Assembly: GCA_021199405.1 (NCBI GenBank)
Contig: JAJQID010000102.1
Coordinates: forward strand, 1-13,033
Length of the DNA: 13,033 bases
DNA from: Lachnospiraceae bacterium
Lineage (GTDB): Bacteria; Bacillota; Clostridia; Lachnospirales; Lachnospiraceae
Direction: 5' to 3'
The first letter of the stretch is position 1; every line of letters starts with the position of its first letter. Under the pieces are notes generated by a model. That model saw only the letters and a program-made list of their open reading frames with translations, had not been told where the DNA came from and did not search any database. Below are positions 1-8,198 of the stretch, piece by piece. Position numbers and translations under genes: made by a program.

Positions 1-1
1 G

Positions 2-511
2 GGTAAGGGGGATGTTCGTATTTCCATGACCGTCCAGCTTCTGTTTGATAAAACTGATAATTCGGACGCCTTTCTGGCGGACAAGCTGAATACATCCACT
101 TCCGCACTGGCTGTGAACGCGGCGAAGGCGGCTCTGACATTAACGGGAATGAAGGATACGTCGGATTACTCTGTAAAAGGGGATGTGGAGGCTTTTCTGG
201 GGGCCCTGCAGCAGGATAAAACAAGAGAGATTGCCTTCTGCTGGGGAAGCCTTCGCTATGACGGATGTCTGGAAAATGTCAGCGCCAGATACACCATGTT
301 TAATCCTCTGGGACAGCCCACCAGGGCGGAGGTGAATCTTTCCATGATCTGTTATGGGAATTATGGGCTATTGGCAACTCCTGCTTCTAACTGGCAGGTA
401 GAGAATAAAAAAATGTGGGATGAGGCATACAATACAACATTTGAGAATGGCAGCAGCAGTCTCACGGGCATTGGGCAGAAGGTGGGCAGCCTGCTGAATG
501 TGAAACTATAA
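2..511 (+). CDS. CIS tube / tube-initiator protein (Afp7-like), 5'-partial
   Basis: The reading frame is open from base 2 to the TAA at 509-511, so the gene starts before the window. An internal ATG at 26 lacks a well-placed ribosome binding site, and the residues before it (GKGDVRIS) continue the family pattern, so I treat it as internal. The visible 169 residues match the contractile injection system tube family. They show a beta strand ending in 'LLFDKT' near the left edge, then a central block with 'FCWGSLRYDG', and then 'YTMFNPLGQPTRAEVNLSM', the family's WG, Y-T-F and G-x-P-x-R-A positions. Such proteins sit between the inner tube and the spike complex, as gp53/Afp7-type adaptors. No LysM domain is visible in the short C-terminal tail, although many relatives carry one. 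The hub gene follows after 12 bases. Role by family is fairly sure; the exact position in the particle is inferred. Confidence 0.8.
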   Translation, partial: GKGDVRISMTVQLLFDKTDNSDAFLADKLNTSTSALAVNAAKAALTLTGMKDTSDYSVKGDVEAFLGALQQDKTREIAFCWGSLRYDGCLENVSARYTMFNPLGQPTRAEVNLSMICYGNYGLLATPASNWQVENKKMWDEAYNTTFENGSSSLTGIGQKVGSLLNVKL

Positions 512-523
512 GAGGGTGCGGGG

Positions 524-1672
524 ATGGCAACGACCTTTGTCTATGATGATCTGAAAACAAAATACGGCGGCTTCGTATATCCGGTGGCACTGGTGAAGAT
601 TGAGGGGGAGGATTTTGCCTCCAATAAGGCGGGTCTGGCTGTCTCTGATATTGAGGTGGAGATGACCAGCGGCTTTGAGGCCTCTATCGCTACCTTCTGG
701 ATTTATAACAGCTATGACCAGACTGCCCGCAGCTTCCGTTTTGATGATATCAAGTCTTGGATATACATAGGCTCCAGCGTCACCATCGGCCTGGGCTACG
801 ATTCCACTGCGAGGGAGATCTTTCAGGGATTTATATCCGGCGTACGGTTTGTCTATCCGGAAAGGGGCACGCCGGGGGTGGAGGTAACCGCCATGGATGT
901 GAAGGGCATCATGATGAGTGGAACCTACTCCAAACAGCTGACGGCCACTACCTATTCCGCCGCGGTGAAGGAGATTCTGGAGAAAACCGCTTACGCAAAG
1001 CTGAAGTCCGGCGGTATCATTTCCAGCATCAATATTACCGACACGCCGGATAAGTCGGCATCCGCGGGGGGAAGCTCTGAAAGCGACCGTACCATCGAGA
1101 TGGTGTGTGAGAGCGATTACGAGTTTGTGGTGAAGGCGGCGAAAAAATTCAATTATGAGTTTTTTACCGTGGGCGGCGACGTTTATTTCCGGAAGGCCAG
1201 AAGCAACACAGAAGTGCTGATCGAGCTGGGACCGGAGGACGGGTTTCGCAGCTTCGAGATCGGATATGACATCACCGGACTTGTAGAGACCGTGGAGGTT
1301 CGCGGCATGGATGCCGGCAAATCCAAGGCGATCTCCCAGACCCAGAAGCTCCAGAATAAAATCTCCCAGGGCAGCAAGGCAAAGGCTCTTTTAAGCAAGT
1401 CGGAGAAGGTCTATATCGATCCTACTGTGGCTTCTGCCACAGAGGCGGGCTACAGGGCTGACTATCTGGCAAGTGAAATTTCCTACCGCTTCGGGACGCT
1501 GGAGGCGGAGCTGATCGGCCTGCCGGAGATGACGGTGGGACGGTTTATTGAGATCAAGAATCTGGGGACGGCAGTGTCCAATACCTTTTATGTGGTGAAC
1601 GTGCGGCACATCATGGACAGCGACCAGGGATATGTTACCAGAGTGACGGGAAAAGCGGCCAGCATGAAATAA
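524..1672 (+). CDS. Baseplate hub protein, gp27 / late control D-like (Afp8 N-terminal half)
   Basis: This 382-residue protein resembles the phage late control gene D / T4 gp27 family, the trimeric ring that joins the inner tube to the spike. Supporting stretches are an N-terminal beta domain (about 15-125) with 'FQGFISGVRFVYPERG' at 100-115, the 'VKGIMM' region followed by a short helix (126-152), and 'SDYEFVVKAAKKFNYEFF' at 197-214, which is the usual helix-strand element of the second gp27 barrel. The C-terminal barrel ends near 'GYVTRVTGKA'. No OB-fold or needle is attached; that part is encoded by the next gene. The ATG at 524 follows an AGAGGG ribosome binding site (511-516) at good spacing and lies 12 bases after the previous stop. 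An 84-base gap with a hairpin separates it from the spike gene. Family-level call is good; fine structure is by pattern recognition only. Confidence 0.83.
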   Translation: MATTFVYDDLKTKYGGFVYPVALVKIEGEDFASNKAGLAVSDIEVEMTSGFEASIATFWIYNSYDQTARSFRFDDIKSWIYIGSSVTIGLGYDSTAREIFQGFISGVRFVYPERGTPGVEVTAMDVKGIMMSGTYSKQLTATTYSAAVKEILEKTAYAKLKSGGIISSINITDTPDKSASAGGSSESDRTIEMVCESDYEFVVKAAKKFNYEFFTVGGDVYFRKARSNTEVLIELGPEDGFRSFEIGYDITGLVETVEVRGMDAGKSKAISQTQKLQNKISQGSKAKALLSKSEKVYIDPTVASATEAGYRADYLASEISYRFGTLEAELIGLPEMTVGRFIEIKNLGTAVSNTFYVVNVRHIMDSDQGYVTRVTGKAASMK

Positions 1673-1699
1673 CCGGCTGCTGTTCACAGCCATCCGGTT
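1671..1699 (+). other. Imperfect hairpin between hub and spike genes
   Basis: GGCTG (1675-1679) can pair with CAGCC (1687-1691) across a seven-base loop, and the outer AACC (1671-1674) with GGTT (1696-1699), leaving a four-base bulge on the right arm. The stem begins inside the TAA stop of the hub gene. No T-run follows, so it does not look like an intrinsic terminator. It could protect mRNA ends or tune the relative output of hub and spike, which would be inference. The rest of the 84-base spacer shows only the spike gene's ribosome binding site. Confidence 0.35.
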
Positions 1700-1756
1700 G
1701 GAAACTGTCACGCATGCAGAGGAAGGGGCTGCGAATCCAGGGAGGAGGATTCCGGG

Positions 1757-2569
1757 ATGGGATTGTTTGACATCATCGACGATATGGCGGAGAAGCAGGT
1801 CATGAAGACCGAGACGGGGGACAACCGGATCTTCGGCGTCGTGCTGGGCCAGGTGGCAAAAAACTATGACAAGGATATGCCAGGACGGGTCTGCGTCACG
1901 GTTCCGACCCGGGACACCGACGCCAACAAGCTGAAGTGGGCCAGAGTGGCCATGCCATTCGGCGGCTCCTCCTGGGGCCAGTATTTCCTGCCGGAGGTGG
2001 GAGATCAGGTGCTTCTGGTGTTTGAACAGGGCAACATTGAGAAGCCCTATGTGATCGGCTGCATTCCCAAGGACAGCGACAAGATTCTGACCGGCTCCGT
2101 AGATGAAAACAATCAGTACAAGAAGATCACCACAAAAAACGGAAACATCCTGTATTTCGAGGACAATAAGGAAGGAAACGGGGAAAAGGACAAGATAAAG
2201 CTGACCACCGCGGGGGAACACCATACCATCGAGCTGGACAATGAGAACAGCGTTATTCTGGTGTCTGATAAGGAAAAGAAAAATCAGATTAAAATGGATA
2301 CGAAAAATGGCAAGACCGAGCTGACAGTGGAGAAAGAGCTGTCCGTCAAGGTGGGAAGCAAAATCGAGCTTCAGTTTGACGGCAGCTCCGGAAACATTAC
2401 GGTGAAGGCCACCAAGAACGCCCAGGAGCTGCAGAGCGAATTCTCCGTGAACGCCAACAGTTCTCTGAAGCTGGAGGGGGCCTCTGTGGAGGTAAGCGCA
2501 AAGGGATCCCTCAAGCTGTCCAGCAGCGGAGCCGTGACCATGTCGGGAACACCGATCAAGATCGGATAA
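1757..2569 (+). CDS. Spike protein, gp5 OB-fold / baseplate assembly protein V-like
   Basis: This 270-residue protein has the OB-fold of phage baseplate assembly protein V / VgrG (gp5 N-terminal domain) at about residues 24-105. Visible hallmarks are 'GRVCVTVP' (43-50), 'WARVAMPF' (61-68), 'GQYFLPEVGDQVLLVFE' (74-90) and 'PYVIG' (97-101). The rest (about 115-270) is short alternating strands such as 'NGNILYFED', 'HTIELDN', 'SLKLEGASVEVSAKGSLKL', which fits a trimeric beta-helix needle, ending in 'SGTPIKIG'. There is no lysozyme domain. It would sit on the gp27-like hub as the cell-puncturing spike. The ATG at 1757 has a strong GGAGGAGG site at 1741-1748. Hub and spike are one fused protein in Afp8 and VgrG but two genes here. 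A PAAR tip would normally cap it; none is encoded in the window. Confidence 0.88.
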   Translation: MGLFDIIDDMAEKQVMKTETGDNRIFGVVLGQVAKNYDKDMPGRVCVTVPTRDTDANKLKWARVAMPFGGSSWGQYFLPEVGDQVLLVFEQGNIEKPYVIGCIPKDSDKILTGSVDENNQYKKITTKNGNILYFEDNKEGNGEKDKIKLTTAGEHHTIELDNENSVILVSDKEKKNQIKMDTKNGKTELTVEKELSVKVGSKIELQFDGSSGNITVKATKNAQELQSEFSVNANSSLKLEGASVEVSAKGSLKLSSSGAVTMSGTPIKIG

Positions 2570-2574
2570 AGAGT

Positions 2575-2580
2575 AAGGAG
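2575..2580 (+). promoter_or_regulatory. Ribosome binding site that decides the gp25-like start
   Basis: AAGGAG lies ten bases before the ATG at 2591 but only one base before an in-frame GTG at 2582. The spacing favours the ATG, shortening the protein by three residues compared with the longest reading frame. Confidence 0.7.
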
Positions 2581-2590
2581 AGTGATACAG

Positions 2591-3034
2591 ATGCCGAAGG
2601 AAGGGCTTCCAGGGGTGGGAATGAAGTTTCCCCCGCAGATTAACAGAGCAACAGGGCGGTTTGTGACGTCGTCCTATGAGGAGAGCGTGAAGGAATCCGT
2701 CTATCTGATTCTGATGACGCAGAGATCGGAGCGTTTCCTGAGACCGGATTTCGGGACCAATCTTATGTCCTATACCTTTATGGATATCAACGCCACCACC
2801 GTCAGTATGATGATTCGTTCTCTCAGGGAGCAGATCACAAAGCAGGAGCCACGGGTGAGCAATGTGCAGATCACGACGGACTCAGAGGTGCGGGACGGCT
2901 GCCTGATGATTGAGATCGATTATGTCATCCGTGACAATAACACCAGCGACAGTCTGGTATTCCCGTTTTATTTAGAAGAATCAGCTGAGGAAGAAGCTTA
3001 TGAGCCGGAACAGTATGAAGAAGAATTGGAATAG
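2591..3034 (+). CDS. gp25-like sheath initiator / baseplate wedge protein (Afp9-like)
   Basis: This protein of 147 residues belongs to the gp25/TssE family, the small wedge component from which the contractile sheath starts to polymerise. It shows the N-terminal 'SYEESVKESVYLILMTQRSERFLRPDFGTNL' pattern split over residues 28-58, and the family's conserved E-P-R motif at 86-88, known in T4 gp25 and TssE to contact the wedge core bundle. The length is normal for the family. Oddly, it ends in an acidic tail from about residue 129 ('EESAEEEAYEPEQYEEELE'), longer than I expect for gp25. The tail is encoded where the gene overlaps the next one by 35 bases, so tail and downstream start codon may have evolved together, and the two genes are probably translationally coupled. 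Start chosen by ribosome binding site spacing; GTG at 2582 is the alternative. Confidence 0.9.
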   Translation: MPKEGLPGVGMKFPPQINRATGRFVTSSYEESVKESVYLILMTQRSERFLRPDFGTNLMSYTFMDINATTVSMMIRSLREQITKQEPRVSNVQITTDSEVRDGCLMIEIDYVIRDNNTSDSLVFPFYLEESAEEEAYEPEQYEEELE

Positions 3035-6000
3035 CATCCAGGCCGACGACCACATTCAGGAGGAGCTGGAGCGCCAGATCGAGGAGCTGGCCGCCTCCTA
3101 CACGCCGGAGTGGCGTTTTGAACGGGAGAATCCGGACATTGGCTCCATCCTGGCGAAGGTGTTTGCCGGGCAGATGGCCGGAAATATCGTACGCTACGGA
3201 CAGGTGCTGGACAAGTATCGCACGGAATTTGTCAACCTTCTGGGAATCTCCCTTTTGCCTGCCCGGCCGGCCAAGGCGACGGTGGTCATGAACCTGGCGC
3301 AGGATACGGTTCCCGGTGTGGAGGTGCGCAGAGGCGCCAAGCTTTTGGCGGATTCCGAGGATTATGACGGGCAGCTGATCTTTGAGACTCTCCATGATCT
3401 TTATGTGACCAATGCCTCTTTGGACTGTGCCTTTATGACCCAGAAAAAGGATGAAAAGATTATCCCGCTGAAGGGAAGCTTTTTTCCGCCCCGTATCGTG
3501 GAGGAGGACTCCCCGGCGGAAGCTGTTGCGGAAAACGGGGAGGAAGTTCAGGACGAACCGGTGTTTCCGAAGTCGGAGCTTCGCCCCTTTTATCTCTTTG
3601 GCTCTGAGGAGAAGGGGATTGGCCAGCATGCGCTGATTTTTTACCACACCTGGGCGCTGGATCTGGAAAACGACAGTCTCTATCTGAAGCTGCGCGGAGC
3701 CCGGACGCTGACGGAGGGTGTGCGCAGGGGTGCTTTTGCCTTCTATTACTTTGGGGAGAAGGGACTGTTCCCTGTAGAGCAGGTGGAGGTCCTGGAGGAC
3801 GGAGAGACGGTGCGCCTGCAAAAGGAAAAGGAAAATAAAAAGGTGGAGCTGGACGGCCATGAATACAGCCTGCTGGCTCTCTGTGCCAGAGAACCGGTGC
3901 GGGACGCCTATACGGTATCGGAGATTCTGGTCTCCTCCTCAGGAAGCGATCAGCCGGCTCAGTATACGAATAACGGGATCGAGGATCTCAATGAGGAGAA
4001 CTTTCTTCCCTTTGGGGAAACCCTCTCTTTGTATCAGGAGTGTTACATTGGCCATGACCTTTATTTTTCCAAGGCCGGAGCCAGAATCACAATCAGCTTC
4101 GACTTAAGCTTTCACGAGCATCGCATTCTCAGCGCGCCCCGGGGCGAGGAGGACAATTCTCTCAAAATTATCAAGAAAAAACCGAGGGTGTTTCTGGCGG
4201 ATACGGCCGCGGACGCCAGAGCTGAGGAGATTTCCATCGAGTATTTCAATGGACTGGGCTGGAAAAAGTTAAACTGCGACACCGAGAACAGGAATCTGTT
4301 CGCCGGGGATACCAACGCTCACTGTGAAATCACTTTTACCTGTCCCCATGACTGGGAGAATTCCGGAACAGGCTCCTTTGCGGGACGCTGTATCCGAATC
4401 CGTCTGCTGAAAGCGGATAACTGTTATATGGTACCCTGTGTCCATCACTGCCCGAGGATGGAGCATCTGCGGATTTCCTTCACCTATCAGAATACCTGGA
4501 TGCCGGCGGAGCGGCTGATTTCCATCAGCGGAACCAGACGCATCGACCTGACACCAAAGATTCGCACTGGTGAGGAGTTCACGGCCTTTTCCGGAGGACA
4601 ATATGAGGATGACGCCCTGTATCTGGGCTTTGACAGAAAGATGGAAAAGGGCCCCGTGGGTCTGCTGTTTGAGATCGATGACCATGCCCGTTTCCAGGGG
4701 ATCCGCTGCAAATTTTCGTATTACAGTCCCCAGGGCTTTCAGCAGATGAAGGTGATTGACCAGACCTTTGGAATGTCCCGATCCGGAATTGTGCGATTCC
4801 TGCCGCCCTCCGATATGAGCCGGACCACACTGGAGGGCAGACAGGCCTACTGGATCAGGGTCAGTCCCGCCGACGGCGAGGAAAACCGGATCACAGGGGA
4901 GCCACCGCTGATTCGGGGAATCTGTCTCAACGCGGTGGAGACGGCCAATGTGGAAACCATGGATGAGGAGAACTTTTATCTGGCTGAGACTACCCCCAAT
5001 ATGGAAGTGAATCTGGGCGTCAGTCACATCCTGGATGTGGAGCTGTGGGTCAATGAAAAGGATACGCTCTCTCATCCCATGATGCAGCGCATGCTGAGGG
5101 AGATGCCGGACGAGGTGCGCGCGGAGTACGATATGCTGGGGGAGTTCAGCTCCTTTTATGTGAGATGGAAGGAGACGGACAGGCTGGATTTCCCGGAATC
5201 CAGGAGATGCTATGTGCTTGACCGCATGAACAGCCGTCTGATTTTCGGCGACGGTATTCATGCCGATTTCCCGAGGGTGACCACCGATGTTTCCTTTCGG
5301 ACGATCATTCGCCGCTGTGCCGGCGGGGATGGAAATGTGGAGGAGGGGCAGATCAACGACTCCATGGGAAATCTGATGTTTGTGGGTGAGATTAATAATC
5401 CTGTGAAGGCTTACGGCGGGAGCAGCATGGAGACGCTGGAGAGGGCGCTGAAGCGGGGGGCGGGAATCCTGAAATCCAGACGCCGCCTGGTTTCCATGGA
5501 CGACTATATTCAGGAAATACAGAATTATTCCGATCTGATTGCGCAGGTGAAAGGTGTAGTTGGCTGGAATGGGGATGGAAGAAGGAGCGATCAGGCGCTC
5601 TGCTTCCTGATTCTGATGAAGGACTATGCTGTCGGCTCCTATTCCTTTCATAACCTGTCTGGCCAGCTGAAAAAACATCTGCAGGAGGCCTGCGAGCTCA
5701 CCATTGAGCCTGAGAATCTGTATCTGGCGGAGCCTGTGTACGCCAGGGTCAGCGTCCGACTATGGCTCAGGATTCCGCAGATGGATGACAGCTTTGAGAC
5801 ACAGAACCTGTTTCTGGAAACGCTGGAGCAGTACCTTGATCCGGTGACAGGGGATTCCGGAGAAGGATGGCAGATCGGCGTGCTGCCCAGAAGGGTGCAG
5901 CTGCTCATGAGACTGAATACACTGCGCAGCAGGGCAATCGTCCGTAAAATGGCGGCTACCGTGTCTTGGCAGGACCGTCAGGGCAGCCATGAGACGGATC

Positions 6001-6095
6001 TGGACAGTGCGCCGGAGAATCCGTTCTTTATCTGTCGGAGCGGAGAACACAGGATTCATGTCATGATTCAGGATGAGGAGGGAACAGAATGCTGA
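3000..6095 (+). CDS. Large baseplate wedge protein, baseplate J / gp6 family (Afp11-like)
   Basis: This 1031-residue protein is the larger of two baseplate-J-family wedge proteins, a partner of gp25 and the second wedge protein in the iris-like baseplate ring. The N-terminal helical region ('RQIEELAASYTPEW', 'ENPDIGSILAKVFAGQMAG') resembles TssF/gp6-type wedge subunits. The baseplate-J signature is late: 'LIFGDGIHADFP' around 747-758 with F-G-D-G at 749-752, then G-G-D-G-N-V at 775-780. Next comes the 'SRRRLVSMDDYIQEIQNYSDLIAQVKGV' pattern and the C-terminal arm strands. Residues about 163-190 are a Glu-rich insertion. The ATG at 3000 has GAGGAAG at 2987-2993 inside the upstream gene; an ATG at 3015 has a poorer site. 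It overlaps the upstream gene by 35 bases and the downstream one by 7, so stoichiometric, coupled synthesis is likely. Length is in the range expected for Afp11-type proteins. Confidence 0.9.
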   Translation: MSRNSMKKNWNSIQADDHIQEELERQIEELAASYTPEWRFERENPDIGSILAKVFAGQMAGNIVRYGQVLDKYRTEFVNLLGISLLPARPAKATVVMNLAQDTVPGVEVRRGAKLLADSEDYDGQLIFETLHDLYVTNASLDCAFMTQKKDEKIIPLKGSFFPPRIVEEDSPAEAVAENGEEVQDEPVFPKSELRPFYLFGSEEKGIGQHALIFYHTWALDLENDSLYLKLRGARTLTEGVRRGAFAFYYFGEKGLFPVEQVEVLEDGETVRLQKEKENKKVELDGHEYSLLALCAREPVRDAYTVSEILVSSSGSDQPAQYTNNGIEDLNEENFLPFGETLSLYQECYIGHDLYFSKAGARITISFDLSFHEHRILSAPRGEEDNSLKIIKKKPRVFLADTAADARAEEISIEYFNGLGWKKLNCDTENRNLFAGDTNAHCEITFTCPHDWENSGTGSFAGRCIRIRLLKADNCYMVPCVHHCPRMEHLRISFTYQNTWMPAERLISISGTRRIDLTPKIRTGEEFTAFSGGQYEDDALYLGFDRKMEKGPVGLLFEIDDHARFQGIRCKFSYYSPQGFQQMKVIDQTFGMSRSGIVRFLPPSDMSRTTLEGRQAYWIRVSPADGEENRITGEPPLIRGICLNAVETANVETMDEENFYLAETTPNMEVNLGVSHILDVELWVNEKDTLSHPMMQRMLREMPDEVRAEYDMLGEFSSFYVRWKETDRLDFPESRRCYVLDRMNSRLIFGDGIHADFPRVTTDVSFRTIIRRCAGGDGNVEEGQINDSMGNLMFVGEINNPVKAYGGSSMETLERALKRGAGILKSRRRLVSMDDYIQEIQNYSDLIAQVKGVVGWNGDGRRSDQALCFLILMKDYAVGSYSFHNLSGQLKKHLQEACELTIEPENLYLAEPVYARVSVRLWLRIPQMDDSFETQNLFLETLEQYLDPVTGDSGEGWQIGVLPRRVQLLMRLNTLRSRAIVRKMAATVSWQDRQGSHETDLDSAPENPFFICRSGEHRIHVMIQDEEGTEC

Positions 6096-8185
6096 ACAGC
6101 CGGAACCTGGATGATCGTACATACGAAGAACTGCTGGCCGAGGCCTATACGGAGATTCCCATGTATTCGGAGGAGTGGACGAATTTTAATCCGTCCGACC
6201 CGGGAGTCACGATCCTGGAGAATCTGACGGCCTTTCAGATTCTTCAGCAGAACCGGATCAATGAGATTACGCCTGCGGTGCGCCAGAAGCTGCTGGAGAT
6301 GGTCGGTTTTCGCTCCCAGAAGGGGCGCTGCGCCCGTGTGCTGCTGGCAGCGGAGGACCAGAGGCAGGAGCTTGCGTTCGCGGCAAATCAGAAATTTTAT
6401 CTGGGGGATCTGTGTTTTGAGACGAACCGTCCCATTGATCGGAAGCTGTGTCATCTCACTGCCGTGTACTCAAACCGGTCAGGACAGTGGCAGGACTGCT
6501 CCCATCTGCTGGACCGGGAGGTGAGGGTATCCTTCGCCGTGTTCGGCGCTCACCCGCAGGCAGGCGACAGCCTGTGGCTTTTAGCGGATGCTCTGCCGGA
6601 GCCTGGGGAGGAGATGGTTTTCTATGTGAAGGCCGCACAGCGCCATAAGCGCAATCCCCTGCCTGCAAAGGGCGGCAGCATATTCGCCAACATCCGCTGG
6701 GAGTGCTATACCCGGGAGGGCTTTGTTCCCATGCATGTGCATGACGATACCGGCTGCCTGCTTTCCAGCGGTGAGATCCGGATGCGGCTTCCTGAACAGC
6801 CTGCGGCTCCCTGTCCGGAGGCTCCGGGGAATTTTTACGCGGTGCGGGCTGTGCTGGAGAGCGCACAGTATGATGTGACTCCGCGCCTTGTGACAGTCAG
6901 CGGCTTCCTGTTTGAGGTCTGGCAGAAGGACACACGCTCGATCTGCTATACCTCGAACCGAACCACCAGAGTCAGTCTGAAGAGTGAGATTCTGAAGGAA
7001 GGCTATATCACTGTTTTCTGTCGGGAGAAAAAGGGCTCCTCTTATCGGAAATACACCAGAGTCGGTGTCCGCGGGGGAAAAGGAAGATATTTTGACTATG
7101 AGGAAAAGCCGGACGGCACATTGACCTGGATTTTTGACAGGGATCGCTTTGGCTATGGACCGGAAAAGCTGAAAAACGCCGTGAAGATCGTAGCCTACAG
7201 CGAGGAGATCATGCGCAGATTTTCTCTCGGGGAGGTCCTGGGGGTGGATCATCAGGAGATCAGCCTGCCCGCCGGATATGTGGTGGCTGAGTCCTTCTGT
7301 ATCATCGCCAGACGGCTGGATGAGAACGGGGAGGAGCTTTATGATTTCGTCCATCCCAGCCGTTTTGGGGAGGATGATCTGAGCTATTATCTATATGAGG
7401 ATGAGGGAAAGATCGTCATCGAGGATGCGGGACCCTTTATCGGCGCCAGCCTGTATATGGGAGCCTTCGCGGTTACCAGAGGCGGAGAGGGAAATATCCG
7501 GGAGGGCAATACGTTGCTGGCGGAAGGTCTTACCGGCGGGCAGCGTTTTTACAATCCCGGGCCGGGAACAAGGGGGTGTTTCCGCGAGAATCTGGAGCAG
7601 GTGAAGCGCCGTTTTCTTGAGGATCTGCAGACGCCCTATACGGCGGTGACAGCGGCTGACTATGAGCGCATTGTAAAAGAAACGCCGCAGCTATGCATCC
7701 ACAAGGTAAAGGCCTTTATGGACGAGAGCCGGAATCTGGTCCGTATCGCGGTGAAGCCGGACACGGATGAGAAATTTCCGGAGCTTTCGGAAATATACCG
7801 GACGGCCATCGAGCGGCAGCTGGAGAACCGGAGGCTTCTGACCACGAGGATTGAAATTGTGGGGCCGGTCTACACACAGGTGGACGTCCAGGGGACAGTC
7901 TGTGTGAAGCGTCATTCTGAGAACAGTCTTCAGGAAATTATTGACGCGGTGCGTAAGGCCATGGACTGTGTCAGTTCAGAGCGCGGCTTCGGCGAGCCAT
8001 TGCGCTTTGACCAGATATTCCGTTGTATCGAGGCGCTGGACTGTGTGGCCTTTGTCAGCAGTCTGTCTTTGCATCCGCAGAACCAGGCGCTGGCCAGGCT
8101 TCAGGATTCTGATGTCATTCCGGCTCAGAACTGCCTGTGCAGCCCTGGCGAGATTCGGATTGAGACGGTGACCAGCAGAACCTAG
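6089..8185 (+). CDS. Second baseplate wedge protein, baseplate J-like (Afp12-like)
   Basis: This 698-residue protein matches the 'putative baseplate assembly protein' class of baseplate-J-like proteins. The N-terminus carries the characteristic N-P-S-D-P-G motif at 34-39 followed by 'VTILENLTAFQ'. The central J signature is G-G-E-G-N at 465-469. After it come 'YTAVTAADYERIV' and the repeated C-terminal barrel pattern 'YTQVDVQGTVCVKR' and 'FGEPLRFDQIFRCIEAL'. The F-G-D-G motif seen in the neighbouring J protein is replaced here by F-G-Y-G at 354-357, so only part of the canonical signature remains. In Afp-like particles the Afp11 and Afp12 homologues alternate to form the wedge ring around the hub. 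GAGGAGG at 6075-6081 serves the ATG at 6089, which lies within the end of the previous gene (7-base overlap). Product class is secure. Confidence 0.9.
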   Translation: MLNSRNLDDRTYEELLAEAYTEIPMYSEEWTNFNPSDPGVTILENLTAFQILQQNRINEITPAVRQKLLEMVGFRSQKGRCARVLLAAEDQRQELAFAANQKFYLGDLCFETNRPIDRKLCHLTAVYSNRSGQWQDCSHLLDREVRVSFAVFGAHPQAGDSLWLLADALPEPGEEMVFYVKAAQRHKRNPLPAKGGSIFANIRWECYTREGFVPMHVHDDTGCLLSSGEIRMRLPEQPAAPCPEAPGNFYAVRAVLESAQYDVTPRLVTVSGFLFEVWQKDTRSICYTSNRTTRVSLKSEILKEGYITVFCREKKGSSYRKYTRVGVRGGKGRYFDYEEKPDGTLTWIFDRDRFGYGPEKLKNAVKIVAYSEEIMRRFSLGEVLGVDHQEISLPAGYVVAESFCIIARRLDENGEELYDFVHPSRFGEDDLSYYLYEDEGKIVIEDAGPFIGASLYMGAFAVTRGGEGNIREGNTLLAEGLTGGQRFYNPGPGTRGCFRENLEQVKRRFLEDLQTPYTAVTAADYERIVKETPQLCIHKVKAFMDESRNLVRIAVKPDTDEKFPELSEIYRTAIERQLENRRLLTTRIEIVGPVYTQVDVQGTVCVKRHSENSLQEIIDAVRKAMDCVSSERGFGEPLRFDQIFRCIEALDCVAFVSSLSLHPQNQALARLQDSDVIPAQNCLCSPGEIRIETVTSRT

Positions 8186-8198
8186 GGGAGGAAAGAAA

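Noticed and set aside
26..28. ATG at 26 as the start of the first gene
   Set aside because: The frame is open to the left edge, the upstream residues fit the family, and the purine run at 5-11 is too far away to serve this ATG.
2582..2590. GTG at 2582 as the start of the gp25-like gene
   Set aside because: It lies one base after the AAGGAG site, too close for initiation. The ATG at 2591 has proper spacing.
2925..3860. A 311-codon minus-strand open frame across the gp25/J junction
   Set aside because: It is antisense to two recognised genes, with shadow-like composition and no plausible ribosome binding site or domain.
4269..5678. A 469-codon open frame on the minus strand inside the first J-protein gene
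   Set aside because: It lies wholly opposite a well-supported gene, has no recognisable domain, and is rich in His, Arg and Pro as expected from the antisense of Glu/Asp-rich codons.
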